DNA from: Clarkia xantiana subsp. parviflora
Lineage: Eukaryota > Streptophyta > Magnoliopsida > Myrtales > Onagraceae
Assembly (NCBI GenBank): GCA_036873135.1
Contig: JAPTYO010000018.1
Location: 2,108,001 to 2,172,000 of the forward strand
Direction: 5' to 3'
DNA: 64,000 nucleotides
The notes under the pieces were generated by a model. That model did no database searches. It was not told the DNA's origin and saw only the letters and a list, made by a program, of their open reading frames with translations. The position numbers were made by a program, and so were the translations under genes. Below, piece by piece: positions 1 to 9,845 of the stretch. The stretch's first letter is position 1. The number at the start of each line of letters is the position of its first letter.

Positions 1-459
1 TTATTTAGATTTTGAAGTTTTAAATACTAAACACTAAACCCAAGAGATTGAAATGAATGGCTTTACTATTAAATATGGATGAGAAGTTTTTATGCAGTTA
101 TAATCACCTTTCTTAATATAATCCGAGGTTGCATCTCAAAGCTAAACATGCCAAACACGAAGTCATTAAACCACTGCAATATATAAACAAAGAAATTTCT
201 ATTACACAACTGCAGAAGTGAAACAATATCTGACATACTTATGTTTTGGTTTCTAACCTTTTACCAATCAATACATTGTACTATGATTTAAAAAAAAACA
301 CAACAAAGATACTAACAACTCGACTAACCTAGTAGAAGAGTAAGAATTCCTCATAATTGTAAGCATATGGCGATGGGCGCCGTAATTGGTAGCATATAAT
401 ATGTATATTTTACCTAATGAACTTGGGTAAATGTCACCTTAGGGTAATTGGGCCAGACC
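1..459. other. Unassigned AT-rich flank of element A
   Basis: I recognise no coding region, RNA gene or repeat in this AT-rich stretch. The last five bases before element A (AGACC, 455-459) would be its target duplication, but the matching right end of A is lost, so this cannot be confirmed. Confidence 0.5.
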
Positions 460-1180
460 TGATGGATATCTGTCCAATTCGGGTTCGTATTTACGTTTCG
501 TACCTCGCAAACACGACGAAACCCATAAACGGTTTTTACCGCGGACACCCCGAGTCCAAAACGGTCCGGATGCGCGCAGCACCCGGACAGGGACTTCCGG
601 ATTGCCACAAGGCAACACGAGGCAATCCGGACTGGTCCTGTTCGCCCGGCAATTCGGACCATGTCGGACATCCGACATGGTCCAGACTGTCGACTGTCAC
701 CGCGCGCTTACCCCTATTATTTTTACTAAGTATGAGAAGTCAGTGTGCACATAGCCAACCTCGATGTCAGTAAGCGTTCTCCTTTAAACCGGCATTGAAC
801 CGCATAAAACCGGGTACGGTTCTCGGGTTTCCTATAAATAGGGACCTAGACCTCCCATTTGACAACTTAACTCGAAACTCTCTCAAATTGGCTATTTGTG
901 CTCTGACCTCTCTCTACATACTTTCTCTCTCTAAATTGTGACTTAAGCATCGGAGAGGGCTCAACCAGCACCACCCCCCTCTCCATGCTGGTTATTGCCC
1001 GTTTTGCAGAACTCGACGTGTAGGAGACCGAGATTGGAGCCAAAGCCAAGTTTGGGGTTTGAGGATCGAGGTTCGCGGATCGTGGATCATGACGTGCTGA
1101 CAGGAGACCGTACCTGCGTACACATCCAACCCGTTCGCGAAGAGCAACCCGAGGTGTCCCAGGTGGATCCGACCTCAACA
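460..1180 (+). repeat. 5' LTR of element A
   Basis: 721 bp from TGATGG to CTCAACA, directly followed by a primer-site-like sequence. The first 20 bases recur at 20474 after a purine tract, as expected for a 3' LTR start. It aligns with the A2 LTR at 56169-56855. It carries a TATA box at 833-840 and, downstream, the GCATCGGAGAGGG motif with a hairpin (AACCAGCA / TGCTGGTT) that recurs in other LTRs of the window. Confidence 0.88.
833..840 (+). promoter_or_regulatory. TATA box of element A 5' LTR
   Basis: TATAAATA within CCTATAAATAGGGACCTAG. The same context occurs in the LTRs of D. Its position fits the U3/R boundary, about 340 bp before the LTR end. Confidence 0.75.
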
Positions 1181-1198
1181 CTTGGCACCGTCAACGTG
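1181..1198 (+). other. Primer binding site-like sequence of A
   Basis: CTTGGCACCGTCAACGTG directly after the LTR. It is a degraded form of the TTGGCGCCGTCTGTGGGA that follows the B LTR. TGGCGCC matches the reverse complement of tRNA 3' ends such as plant tRNA-Asp; the exact primer is inferred. Confidence 0.6.
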
Positions 1199-1231
1199 AT
1201 TCGAGCAAGAAGCCGTTCCATACCGCAAGCT

Positions 1232-2872
1232 ATGACAGGAAGACGTACGAAGAAGGTGGGTGCGAGCAAATGCGCCTTCCACGCAGCATGGTCCCAACGT
1301 CCAGAACGAGGTACCAGTGCATGAGTTCGAGCAAAGGACGGAAAGGAACGAAGATTTCCCATACGGGATGCTAGCTGACGGAGTGCAGCAGCAAGCAAGA
1401 GGCGCAAGCAACCTGCCACCAGTCACACCTGCCATGATGGCCGCACTGGAAGAGAACCTCGCATTCAGGGAGACTCTAAAGAACCGGTGATACATGGCAC
1501 CCCCGCCACCACCTCTGCCAGCTAGCGAGCATGCTGCACCTACGAGGGAGATGTCGCATGATGTCAACCATCAAGAGCCACAGCATCTAGAAGGCGAAGG
1601 ATATTCTGAAGGTACCTATCAGTACCGGCAGGAAGCAACACATTCATACACTCCAAGTATTGGTGTGAAGCAGCAGCAGCAAGGAGTAAGATGGAAGCAA
1701 CCCCCTGTGAACAACTCACAGCGGCCACAAAAGGAAGGCAACTTCAAGGAAGCAAGTCGTGCTCATAATATAATGAAGGGTGGAGGAAGCCCGCATGCAA
1801 CAGCGACATCCCAGTCACGAGACTTACGGCTAAGGCCTTGGAAGAGATGATCGAGAAGAAGATGAAGCAGTCAAAGATGAAGGGAATGCATGCCCTTGAA
1901 GAGAACGCGTCGCATCCGTTCTATGACGAGCTAGTGTACAGCGGCGTCCCAGATGCTCTCTACCGAATTGGAGGAGAGAAGTACAGAGGAAAAGGAGATC
2001 CGATCGAAGATGTTCAACAACATGAAGCCTCCTTGCTGGGACGAACTGACAATCCACATCATGTCGCCATGACATTCCCCAACACCCTTGTGGGAACTGC
2101 CGCGCGCTGGTTCTTTTCACTACCATGTGGAAGTGTTACATCGTGGGCATACCTGAAGGCGAAGTTCATTCAAAGATACATGGGAGAACGCACACTCCTG
2201 AAAGGGCCAAACACATTGAACGAGGTGGTACAACAAAATGATGAGTCGTTAGCGGATTACTACATCCGTTTCAACCAAAATGTCGTAGACATTCAGGGCA
2301 ACTTCACTGAAGGAGAGATCATACATGCTTTCATCAGGAAATTAGGCTGAAAAGGGTATTCCCTAGCGGAGAAGATGTCGAAGCGCCCCGTGGAGACACT
2401 TGAAGAACTGGCAGCAAGAGTTAAAGAGTTCGTGGATCTAGAAAGATTCAGAGACCAGCATAAAGCGAAAATCAGCGCAGCCCGCGCTAAAGAGAAGCAG
2501 GCGAGACCTCAACAAGGTTCGCAACAAGCAAGGAAATTCCAGCCGCAAAAGAGGCCGTTCCAGCCGGAATTCCAAAGACCGAAGGAAGTGAACTTAGTAG
2601 ACTGCGTTCCCTTGAACACACCACTCTTCGTGATCCTGAAAAAGATGAATGAAGACAACATGTGGAGGGAGCCGACAAACTTCCGAAAAGGTCCACTTGG
2701 AAAGCAAAAAGACAAATGGTGTGAGAACCATGAAGTCTATGGCCACGAGATGGACAGCTGTGTCAGCCTAAGATTCCGTGTAAACAACTTCATCTTCAAA
2801 GGAGAACTCAAGAAATACGTAGATCAAGGCGACAAGCGCCAAAAAAAGAACCATGCTGAGTCAGGAAGATGA
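1232..2872 (+). pseudogene. gag of element A (broken)
   Basis: Gag would form the capsid that packages element RNA. The ATG at 1232 (MTGRR) matches the A2 start at 56903. The reading changes frame near 1260-1320, has TGA at 1488, shifts again near 1830-1850, has TGA at 2348, and shifts near 2866 where A2 runs on into protease. A Gln/Pro-rich N-terminal part is followed by a capsid-like core with AARWFFSLPCGSVTSWAYLK and FIQRYMGERTLLK, typical of plant gypsy gag. A zinc knuckle of type C-x2-H-x4-H-x4-C lies at 2720-2761 (WCENHEVYGHEMDSC). With two stops and at least three frameshifts it cannot give one protein. Confidence 0.85.
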
Positions 2873-3624
2873 ACAAGGGAAAGGAGAAAATGAACGACAA
2901 TCTGCCACCTGCGAAGCGTGGCGTCATCGATGTGATTCATGGAGGGCCAGCTGCAGGAGGAAGCATTTCTAATGCTCGTGATGTTTATGCTGCGCAACTA
3001 CAATTTTTTCCCAAGTATGGAAAAACACGCCAACCAGAGAAGGAAGACGTGGTCATCCCATTCTCAAATGCTGACAAGAAGCACATAGTCTACCCCCACG
3101 ATGATGCTCTTGTCATTACAATGGATGTCAACGGATATGATGTGCGAAGGATATTGGTGGATGGTGGAAGTGCCGCAGACTTACTGCATGTAGATGTTCT
3201 CAAGAAATTGGGAAAAACGGAAGTCGATCTTTCGCCAAGCACATTCCCGCTAGTCAGCTTCGCAGGAGCTGCAACTTACCCGTTGGGTATGATCACACTG
3301 CCAGTCATCCTAGGAGAAGGTTGGAAGGCACTTTATATCATTGTCACATTTGTAGTGGTGAACATCCTAGGAGCATACAACGGCATCCTAGGACGAACGA
3401 CAATCAACCCGCACGACATCGTGCCGTCAACCGCTCACCAAAAGATGAAGTTCCTAACTCCTCATGGGATCGGCGAGGTGCTAGGCGACCAAACAGCCGC
3501 ACGGAAGTGCTATGTCAACGCTCTAACGAAGACGAAGCTAGTGTCCTTTTCCATGATAGAAGTTGGCGTGAAAAGAAATCTGTTCGCTTCAAGTGATGAT
3601 GATGAAGGAAAAAAAAGGAGTTAA
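2869..3624 (+). pseudogene. Retroviral-type aspartic protease of element A
   Basis: An open stretch of about 250 codons in the gag-pro frame after the frameshift near 2866. It contains the linker VIDVIHGGPAAGG, the PHDDALVITMD motif and the active-site motif ILVDGGSAAD (Asp at about 3158), then GILGRTTINPHDIVPSTAHQ. These features are shared with B, B2 and A2. Plant Tat-type proteases often show DGG in place of DTG or DSG. The frame ends at TAA 3622 because one base is missing in an A-run near 3610; A2 continues into the second gag-like segment here. The protease would mature Gag, but it is cut off from gag by a frameshift. Confidence 0.82.
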
Positions 3625-3894
3625 CACCAAGAGCTGGACTCGACATGATGCTCTTCCCAACAAGACGGAGCGTCCTAGATGTTAGACAAGGACAAGAAGA
3701 GTCCATTACAGCTTACTTCAGGAGGTTCGCCCAATATGCAACCGCACTAAGGGCAACCAAAAAAGAGGTCATCACTGCATTTTAGTTGAACATGAATGCG
3801 CCAACGTTTTTGCTGTTCGGAAGAATATATGGATTGCGTACAACCAAGACGATGGCATGCCTGAAGGATAAGTTGGAAACTGCAATCTCTTGTG
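3625..3894 (+). pseudogene. Second gag-like segment (gag') of A, part 1
   Basis: After the protease, where RT would normally begin, A encodes a gag-like stretch: VLDVRQGQEESITAYFRRF, then an in-frame TAG (3783), then NMNAPTFLLFGR. The order YFRRF ... AF ... FLLFGR resembles the C-terminal half of plant gypsy capsid domains. The segment is cut at 3894 by insertion of B and resumes at 13963; A2 carries it uninterrupted at 59331-59941. It is frameshifted relative to the protease in A but runs on from it in A2 before a frameshift there. Confidence 0.65.
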
Positions 3895-3899
3895 AACGC
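3895..3899 (+). repeat. Target-site duplication of B (left)
   Basis: AACGC directly before the 5' LTR of B, repeated at 13958-13962. Dropping B and one copy restores a reading that matches A2 at 59587-59610 (TCTTGTGAGCGTGAATTGAG versus TCTTGTGAACGCGAGCTGGG). Confidence 0.95.
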
Positions 3900-4199
3900 T
3901 GATGGGTCCGACTATAGCCGTCAGGCCCTTTAACGGCGAGAAAACGGCAAGCAGGCCCACCAGGCCCAAACTGAAGGTCAAGATGACCTAGAAGAAGAGT
4001 CCCGACAAGGTAAGATCCCGACAGAGTCGGTTCCGACAGTGGAGCTGGAAGCTCCCGATGAGAAGCCTTTAAGTAGGCCCCGATGACGAATCCCTGAGAA
4101 TGATTGGCCCTGTCACGATGACGAGGGGCCCCGAGCGGTGACACAATGAGATAACTCTGGAGTCCCCGACGGGAGTCGGGACTCATTATCAGAGGATAA

Positions 4200-4330
4200 A
4201 GCCAAGATATGCGGGGCGTGGCCGAGATACGCGGAACGTGGTTAAGATACACGGAGCGTGGCCGAGATACGCGGGGCATGGCTAAGATACGCGAGATCAC
4301 GTCCGAGATATGCGGGATACGGGCTAACCA
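4200..4330 (+). repeat. U3 tandem repeats of the B LTR
   Basis: Imperfect 20-bp direct repeats built on GAGATACGCGGGGCGTGGCC, about six copies, 40-170 bp upstream of the TATA box. They are also present in the 3' LTR (about 13577-13705) and in B2 (about 61333-61450). The position suggests enhancer elements; which factor would bind is unknown. Confidence 0.75.
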
Positions 4331-4370
4331 CCCCTAACGGTTCGCCAGGTACCTGAGGCATCTCTTTGCC

Positions 4371-4378
4371 TATAAAAG
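4371..4378 (+). promoter_or_regulatory. TATA box of B 5' LTR
   Basis: TATAAAAG in TTTGCCTATAAAAGGGCAGG, about 210 bp before the LTR end. The 3' LTR has the same box at 13747. B2 has lost it. Confidence 0.8.
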
Positions 4379-4581
4379 GGCAGGAGATCACCTCAGAAAG
4401 ACTTACGTTGAGTTGAATACACTCTGAGTTTATTACTTGCCAGTCATACGAGATACTCATTTAAGCATCGGAGAGGGATTCTGGGTCACCGCCCGGTCTA
4501 TCCCCTCTTGCAGGATTGCGTGGAGCAAAGGAGCTAGGATTGCCGTCAAAGTCCGTACCGGAGTTCCACCGTGATCCAACA

Positions 4582-4599
4582 TTGGCGCCGTCTGTGGGA
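4582..4599 (+). other. Primer binding site of B
   Basis: TTGGCGCCGTCTGTGGGA starts at the first base after the LTR. TGGCGCC pairs with tRNAs ending GGCGCCA. Related sequences follow the LTRs of A, A2, B2, D and E. Confidence 0.8.
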
Positions 4600-4617
4600 A
4601 TCAAACAAAAAGCTGAT

Positions 4618-5904
4618 ATGCCTTCTACTCGATCAATGGCGGCTGGCAAGAACAGAAGACAGGGACAATCCGGTGGTTCCCGTCACCCCGCTGCAACGAA
4701 TCTGAATTCAGTACCGGAACAAGAGGAAAACCAGAACCATCCCCCGGCTGAGCTCTCCCAGACAGGGGGGCACAATGGATCGCATCCCGAAGATGTTGCC
4801 CCTCAGCACCAGGGTAACAGGGGGCAGGAGGCTCCCCCAGCTGCAGATTTGACAAGGGCCGTGGCGGAGGCCATGCCCATGTTTCTGGCGGCTGTAGAGG
4901 CTCTCTTGGATCGGAGAGAGGCTGCGAGGAGGCAGGAGGAGATGCCCCCGTTGGAGGAAGCGACCCCGCCAACAGAGGGTCGGGACGCACAGGAAGCCCC
5001 GCCCCGAGGCCAGGACAGAGGTAGGGCAACTGGTCAGCCGGAAAGGTTCGTGGTTGATGGGCCAGGACCAGTACAGGACAGGACCATTCCCCTGAATGGT
5101 CCCATCACTCCCGACCAGGTGGTAAAGATCGTGAACATCTGTATGCGAGAACAAAAGCCACTGGTATCGGAGCTAAGGGATCGATCCACTCATCCCTTCG
5201 TCCCCCGACTCATTGACACCCTAGCCCCGCCTGGGCTAGGCATCCCCACGATAAAGGAGTATGATGGCGAAGGAGATCCAGTTCGCCACGTCCAGAAGCA
5301 CCTCATGGCGTGTCTGGGAAGAACTCCAAGTGAAGACATAGTGTGTACGTTGTTCCCGAATACACTGGGAGAAAGAGCCCTGACCTGGTTCTTCAGTCTG
5401 CACCCAGGCTGCATCACTTGCTGGGCAGACATGCACGACCGATTCATTCAGCAGTACCAGGGTCGGAGGCGTTTATTGAAGAGTGTGAGGTCCCTGACCC
5501 AGGTGGTGCAGAGGCCCGATGAATCGTTGGCTCATTATTACCAGCGGTACACAGCCAGCGTAGCAGAGATAGATGAGGAAATCTCAGAGGGCGAAACCAT
5601 CCGTACCTTCATTCGGAACCTGACAGCCCCCTATGGCTCCGAGTTGATGCACAGCGTGGCTGAGAAGGCTGTGTGGAATATGGAGGCATTACAGAAGAGG
5701 TTGAAGCGGCAGATCGATGTCCAGGAGTCAAAGATAGCCGCGGGAGAACTGGAGCCCCCAAAGTTGAACAAAGGGAAGCAGTCAAGTAAACCTTTCGACG
5801 ATCGTAAGTCAAAAGGTAAACCCGACAGTGGCAAGAATCGAGGTCGTCCGGATCGGAGGGACGACAGACGTTCTTCAAGGAAGGATAAGCGGGAAGGATT
5901 TTGA
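4618..5904 (+). CDS. gag: Gag polyprotein of B (ends early by frameshift)
   Basis: 428 codons from ATG 4618 (MPSTRSMAAGKNRR) to TGA 5902-5904. I chose this ATG because it is the first after the primer site, and B2 has the same start. The N-terminal 170 residues are Gln/Glu/Pro-rich and low in complexity. Residues about 200-360 form the capsid domain typical of plant gypsy gag, with ERALTWFFSLHPGCITCWAD, FIQQYQGRRRLLK and DESLAHYYQRYTASVAEID. The C-terminus is highly basic (KSKGKPDSG...RPDRRDDRRSSRK). The TGA results from one extra base near 5895-5902 relative to B2; the ancestral frame ran on into the zinc knuckle and protease. The product would be a capsid domain without nucleic-acid-binding knuckle or protease. 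Confidence 0.88.
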   Translation: MPSTRSMAAGKNRRQGQSGGSRHPAATNLNSVPEQEENQNHPPAELSQTGGHNGSHPEDVAPQHQGNRGQEAPPAADLTRAVAEAMPMFLAAVEALLDRREAARRQEEMPPLEEATPPTEGRDAQEAPPRGQDRGRATGQPERFVVDGPGPVQDRTIPLNGPITPDQVVKIVNICMREQKPLVSELRDRSTHPFVPRLIDTLAPPGLGIPTIKEYDGEGDPVRHVQKHLMACLGRTPSEDIVCTLFPNTLGERALTWFFSLHPGCITCWADMHDRFIQQYQGRRRLLKSVRSLTQVVQRPDESLAHYYQRYTASVAEIDEEISEGETIRTFIRNLTAPYGSELMHSVAEKAVWNMEALQKRLKRQIDVQESKIAAGELEPPKLNKGKQSSKPFDDRKSKGKPDSGKNRGRPDRRDDRRSSRKDKREGF

Positions 5905-6019
5905 CATTCCTCTCAACTGCTCTATGGCGGAAGTGCTGACAGTCATGGAACGACAAGGTATCTCCAGGTACCCCCCGAAGAAAGATGGAGAATTCCTGGG
6001 GTCCCGCACAGATCGCTAT

Positions 6020-6061
6020 TGTCGATTTCACCGCGCAAATGGCCATGACACCAATCACTGT
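6020..6061 (+). other. Zinc knuckle of B Gag
   Basis: C-x2-H-x4-H-x4-C (YCRFHRANGHDTNHC), the nucleic-acid-binding finger of Gag. B2 has lost its first Cys and the next His through a 9-nt deletion. Confidence 0.85.
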
Positions 6062-6135
6062 CGGGAGCTGAAGAAGGAGATTGAAAAGCTGATCCAGAAG
6101 GGGAAGCTTAAGGAATTTGTCGGGGATAAGCGGTG

Positions 6136-6235
6136 CCGATCCCGCTCTCGGTCCCGATCGCGGTCCCGTTCCCTATCCCGCTCTCGGTCCCGATCGCGGT
6201 CCCGTTCCCGATCCCGCGATCGGTCCCCAAGGAAG
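6136..6235 (+). repeat. RS-dipeptide coding repeat in B gag-pro
   Basis: Repeats of TCCCGATCGCGGTCCCG and TCCCGCTCTCGG encode alternating Arg and Ser, ending RDRSPRKKR. Such tracts define the RS domain of splicing factors. The B2 version (63271-63340) is shorter, so the copy number is variable. Confidence 0.85.
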
Positions 6236-7081
6236 AAGAGAACCGATCCAGAGTCATCCGGTGCTCGCAAGGAGAGACGGGGCACTATCAACGTGATTCA
6301 TGGAGGGTTTGCTGCTGGAGGTGATACCTCATCCGCCCGAGAAGTTTATGCCTCTAGAATCCCTACAGCAGTGGTGTTGGGTAAGAAGTCCCGATCCTGG
6401 ACCTTGAAAGAAGAGATGGTGATCTCCTTCTCGTCGGAGGACCTCATAGGCGTAGAGACTCCGCATGACGATGCCTTGGTGGTAACCTTGGATGTAGACG
6501 GGTTCGAAATGAAGAGAATTCTAATCGACGGGGGGAGCTCCTCCGACATCCTATTCATGGACGCGCTGGAGGCTATGGGGAAGACGAAGAAAGATATAAA
6601 GGAGGCAAACTTCCCGATGGTCGGGTTCTCTGGCTCAACCTCCTACCCGCTAGGAGTAATCACCTTACCAGTGGAGTTTGGTAGTGGGTGGAAATCAGAA
6701 AGGAGGAACGTGGAGTTCGTGGTAGTTGATTCCGGGTGGGCTTACAACACGATTATCGGGAGAACCACCATTAACCCCCTGATGGCGGTTGCCTCGACAG
6801 TGCACCAAAAGATGAAGTTCCCGACCGACCACGGAGTCGAAGAGGTCAAGGGTGACCAGGTGGCTTCCCGAAAATGTTCTGTTAATGCCACCCGAAGGAG
6901 GAGGCGAGAAGCCATGACTGTCCTCCAGACAGACACAGATCCTAGAGAGGAGTTTGGGCGTCCCGCCCCCGTAGAAGATCTGAAAGAAGTCGAGATCGAC
7001 GGACCCCAGAGGAAGGTGAAAATCGGGTCTGCTCTGACTGAGGAGACAGCCCAAAAATTGGTTGAGTTGCTAAAAGAGTTC

Positions 7082-7092
7082 AAGCTATTATG
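7082..7092 (+). other. Junction of the RT deletion in B
   Basis: The frame that ends the protease linker (KEFKLL) and the frame YYVSKAFAKSELNYP, which normally lies at the end of the Ty3/gypsy RT and its first RNase H domain, meet here. The whole RT palm and most of the first RNase H are missing. From family knowledge that is roughly 1.3-1.5 kb. The two sides are in different frames. Confidence 0.85.
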
Positions 7093-9206
7093 TAAGCAAG
7101 GCATTTGCCAAATCTGAATTGAACTACCCCGCCGTTGAGAAGTACCTCTTTGCGTTGATTATTACCGCTCGGAAGCTAAGGCCATATTTCCACGCACACG
7201 AGATCACTGTGCTAACGAACCAGCCTTTGAAGCATTTTTTGAACCGACCGGATGCGTCGGGGAGATTAGTAAAATGGGCAGTAGAGCTTAGCGAATTTTG
7301 CATACAATTCGCTCCGAGGACAGCCATTAAGGGCCAAGCATTAGCAGATTTCATAGCAGAATCTACAGCCCCCGATCTGGAAGAAGCAGGCCCTGTAGAG
7401 GGGGCAACCATGGAGGTCGCGACAGAAGAACAACCAGAGAGGGAAGAGCAATCAGAACAGCCAAATGAAGAAAATACCTGGGAGATGTACACGGATGGCT
7501 CCGCGAGTTCAGACGGATCAGGAGCGGGCTTCTTGTTGATACCACCGGGTGAAGGTGAACCGCTCCGATATGCTTTGGCTTTAACATTCAAGGCCACAAA
7601 CAACGAAGCGGAGTACGAAGCTCTTATCACGGGCCTAAAAATCGCCAAAGGCACTGGAATCGATCACTTGAGAGTGAAGTGCGACGCAGCTTTAATCGTG
7701 AACCAGGTTCAAGGGCGATACGAAGCAAGGAGTCCGATAATGAAAAAGTATCTACGAGAGGTACAAGCCCTGAGAGAGAGCTTCAAAAGCTTCGATATCG
7801 AGGCTATCCCGAGGGAGGAGAACGTAGAGGCAGACGCCTTGAGCAAATTTGCCCTGGGGGCACCTTTGGAAGAAAATCGGAAGATGCACTTCCTGGAGAA
7901 GGTGATCTTATCAAACATCGACCCAACGCAGGTGTGCACCATTGAGACAGGATCGGAGGAAGAGCCCACCTGGATGACCCCGATAGTCGCGTATCTGACT
8001 ACGGGGGCAGTCCCCGAGGATAAGGTAGCAGCAGACAGGATATGTCGGATCGCGTCTAATTATGTGATGCTGGACAATCAGCTGTACAAGAAGGGCTGGT
8101 TCTCGACTCCGTACCTGAAGTGTGTAGCAGAACCCGACACCAATCGAATCCTGAAGGAAATGCATGAGGGGGTCGCGGCTTGTCACGAAGGGGCCCGATC
8201 CATTTTGAGGAAGGTGTTGAACTTAAACTACTATTGGCCCACGATGAACAAAGAAGCAACGGCGTTGGTCCGATCATGCGACGCTTGCCAGAGGTACGCC
8301 CCGTGTATCGTGGCTCCGGCCGCCAACCTGACATCCATCAAGAGCGCTTGGCCCTTCGCGCAGTGGGGCATCGACTTGGTGGGACCTCTTCCACAAGCAC
8401 AAGGACAATGTAAGTATTTACTTGTAGCTATCGATTATTTTTCGAAATGGATAGAGGCGAAGGCATTGGCCAGAACAACGGGGAACCAGATCGTCAAGTT
8501 CCTCCAAACCCACATCGTGTCCAGATACGGGATTCCTAAGGTGGTGATCAGCGACAATGGCCCACCGTTTAACGGCTCTCAGGTGAGAGAGTATCTGGAA
8601 GAATTGAACATTGAGCATCGGACCGCCTCCGTACGCCATGCTCAGACTAATGGCCAGGTGGAGTCAGCCAACAAAATCGTGATGGATGGCCTGAAGAAGA
8701 GGGTCTATGCCTTGAAGGGCAAGTGGCTGAACGAACTGGAAAATGTACTTTGGGCTGTTAGAACGACACCCAAACGATCAACAGGGGAGACTCCGTTTGG
8801 CCTCGTTTATGGCACGGAAGCTGTCGCACCTGTGGAGGTAGCTGTGGCGTCCCATCGGATGAGATATTACGAGCCCCTAACGAACGACGAAGTGAGACGT
8901 CTGGACTTGGACTTACTCGAAGAGAAGAGGCGGGAAGCCGATGAAGTCCAAGCTCGAATGCGTTTAGCGACGGCCAGGTACTACAATCGGCGAGTGAAGT
9001 CCCGACAGTTCTTTGTCGGGGAGCTGGTTTGGCGTCGCAACGAGTTCACCCTTTTGGATCGAATCAACAAGATGTCACCAAAATGGGAAGGACCTTAAAA
9101 GGTCGTGGGGATGCCAGCTCCAAATGCATACAAGTTGGAAGACCTCGATGGCAGAACGTTAAAGCATTCTTTTAGTGGCGAACACTTGAAGAAACACCAT
9201 GCTTGA
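7086..9206 (+). pseudogene. pol: RNase H-integrase part of B pol
   Basis: Opens in frame at about 7086 (YYVSKAFAKSELNYPAVEKY, the end of the first RNase H) and runs to TGA 9204-9206, with one stop TAA at 9096. The archaeal-type RNase H has YTDGSASSDGSGAG (Asp 7494), NNEAEYEALITGL, CDAALIVNQVQG and NVEADALSKFA. The integrase zinc finger follows (H...H...SCDACQRYA). The catalytic core has Asp at 8373 (WGIDLVGPLP), Asp at 8553 (VISDNGPPF) and Glu at 8661 (NGQVESANK), so the D,D-E triad is complete. The C-terminal domain has FFVGELVWRR and the usual GPYKV motif, turned into GP-stop. RNase H would remove RNA from the hybrid and integrase would join the DNA to the host genome. There is no start of its own. 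Confidence 0.9.
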
Positions 9207-9209
9207 AGA

Positions 9210-9845
9210 AAGTCGCCTTAAGTGGTGCCCGACAAAGCCGCCTTGAGTGGTGCCCGATGTAAAATCGCCTTAAGTGGTGTATGCTATTTATCGTTTAATT
9301 CGATGTAAGCCAATCTTATGCCATCAATAAATAAAGAGGTTGCATCCAAATAAGAGTTGTCCTTAGATTTATGCTAAGTGTAAAAGTCGCCTTCAGTGGT
9401 GCACGATGAAAGTCGCCTTCAGTGGTGCACGATGAAAGTCGCCTTCAGTGGTGCACGATGAAAGTCGCCTTCAGTGGTGCACGATGAAAGTCGCCTTCAG
9501 TGGTGCACGAGAAAAGTCGCCTTCAGTGGCGCACGAGGAAAGTCGCCTTCAGTGGTGCACGAGAAAAGTCGCCTTCAGTGGTGCACGAGGAAAGTCGCCT
9601 TAAGTGGTGCACAATATTTAGATTTATTCTAAGTATCCAAAAGTCGTCTTAAGTGATGCACGGGATCAAGCCGCCTTAAGTGGTGCACAATGCTTAGATT
9701 TATTCTAAGTATCCAAAAGTCTTCTTAAGTGATGCGCGGAACTAAGTCGCCTTGAGGGGTGCACGATCTTTAGGTTTATCCTAAGTAATGATTAAGTCGC
9801 CTTAAGTAATGCACGGAACTAAGTCACCTTAAGTGGTGCAGGTTA
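9210..9845 (+). repeat. 26-bp tandem array downstream of B integrase
   Basis: About 20 imperfect copies of a 26-bp unit with core AGTCGCCTTCAGTGGTGCAC. Copies are nearly identical at 9390-9600 and diverged on both sides; between some of them lies TTTAGATTTATTCTAAGTAT. The array is non-coding, lies between the pol end and the 3' end of the antisense gene, and shares its core with arrays in the C elements. Confidence 0.9.

Larger units (their letters stand above)
3900..4581 (+). repeat. 5' LTR of element B
   Basis: TGATGGGTCC...CCAACA, 682 bp, same length as the 3' LTR (13276-13957). I count five substitutions between the two. U3 carries about six imperfect copies of a 20-bp unit built on GATACGCGGGGCGTGG (about 4200-4330). 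A TATA box follows at 4371, then ACTCATTTAAGCATCGGAGAGGG and a C-rich stretch ending TCTTGCAGG. Confidence 0.95.
5905..7085 (+). pseudogene. Zinc knuckle, RS tract and protease of B (second half of gag-pro)
   Basis: Continues gag in another frame after the frameshift near 5895. The zinc knuckle YCRFHRANGHDTNHC (6020-6061) is of the C-x2-H-x4-H-x4-C type. An arginine/serine dipeptide tract of about 30 residues follows at 6136-6235. The protease domain has HDDALVVTLDVDGFEMKRIL, active-site LIDGGSSSD (Asp 6527-6529), GFSGSTSYPLGVITLPVEFG and IIGRTTINPLMAVASTVHQ. The frame ends after TEETAQKLVELLKEFKLL, the linker that normally leads into RT; here it meets the deletion junction near 7085 and stops at 7115-7117. 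It lacks its own start and would need the gag start plus a frame change. Confidence 0.88.

Noticed and set aside
417..773. 118-codon frame at the start of A
   Set aside because: Lies across the LTR start and U3 of A, so it is chance coding.
6136..6235. Host SR splicing factor gene
   Set aside because: The RS tract lies in frame between a Gag zinc knuckle and a retroviral-type protease and is repeated in B2.
7119..9098. Intact autonomous pol gene
   Set aside because: RT is missing upstream, the frame has no own start, and TAA at 9096 cuts the integrase C-terminus.
9390..9600. Regular 26-bp repeats that could suggest a CRISPR array
   Set aside because: The units are directly adjacent, without unique spacers, in a plant retrotransposon; this is a tandem repeat.
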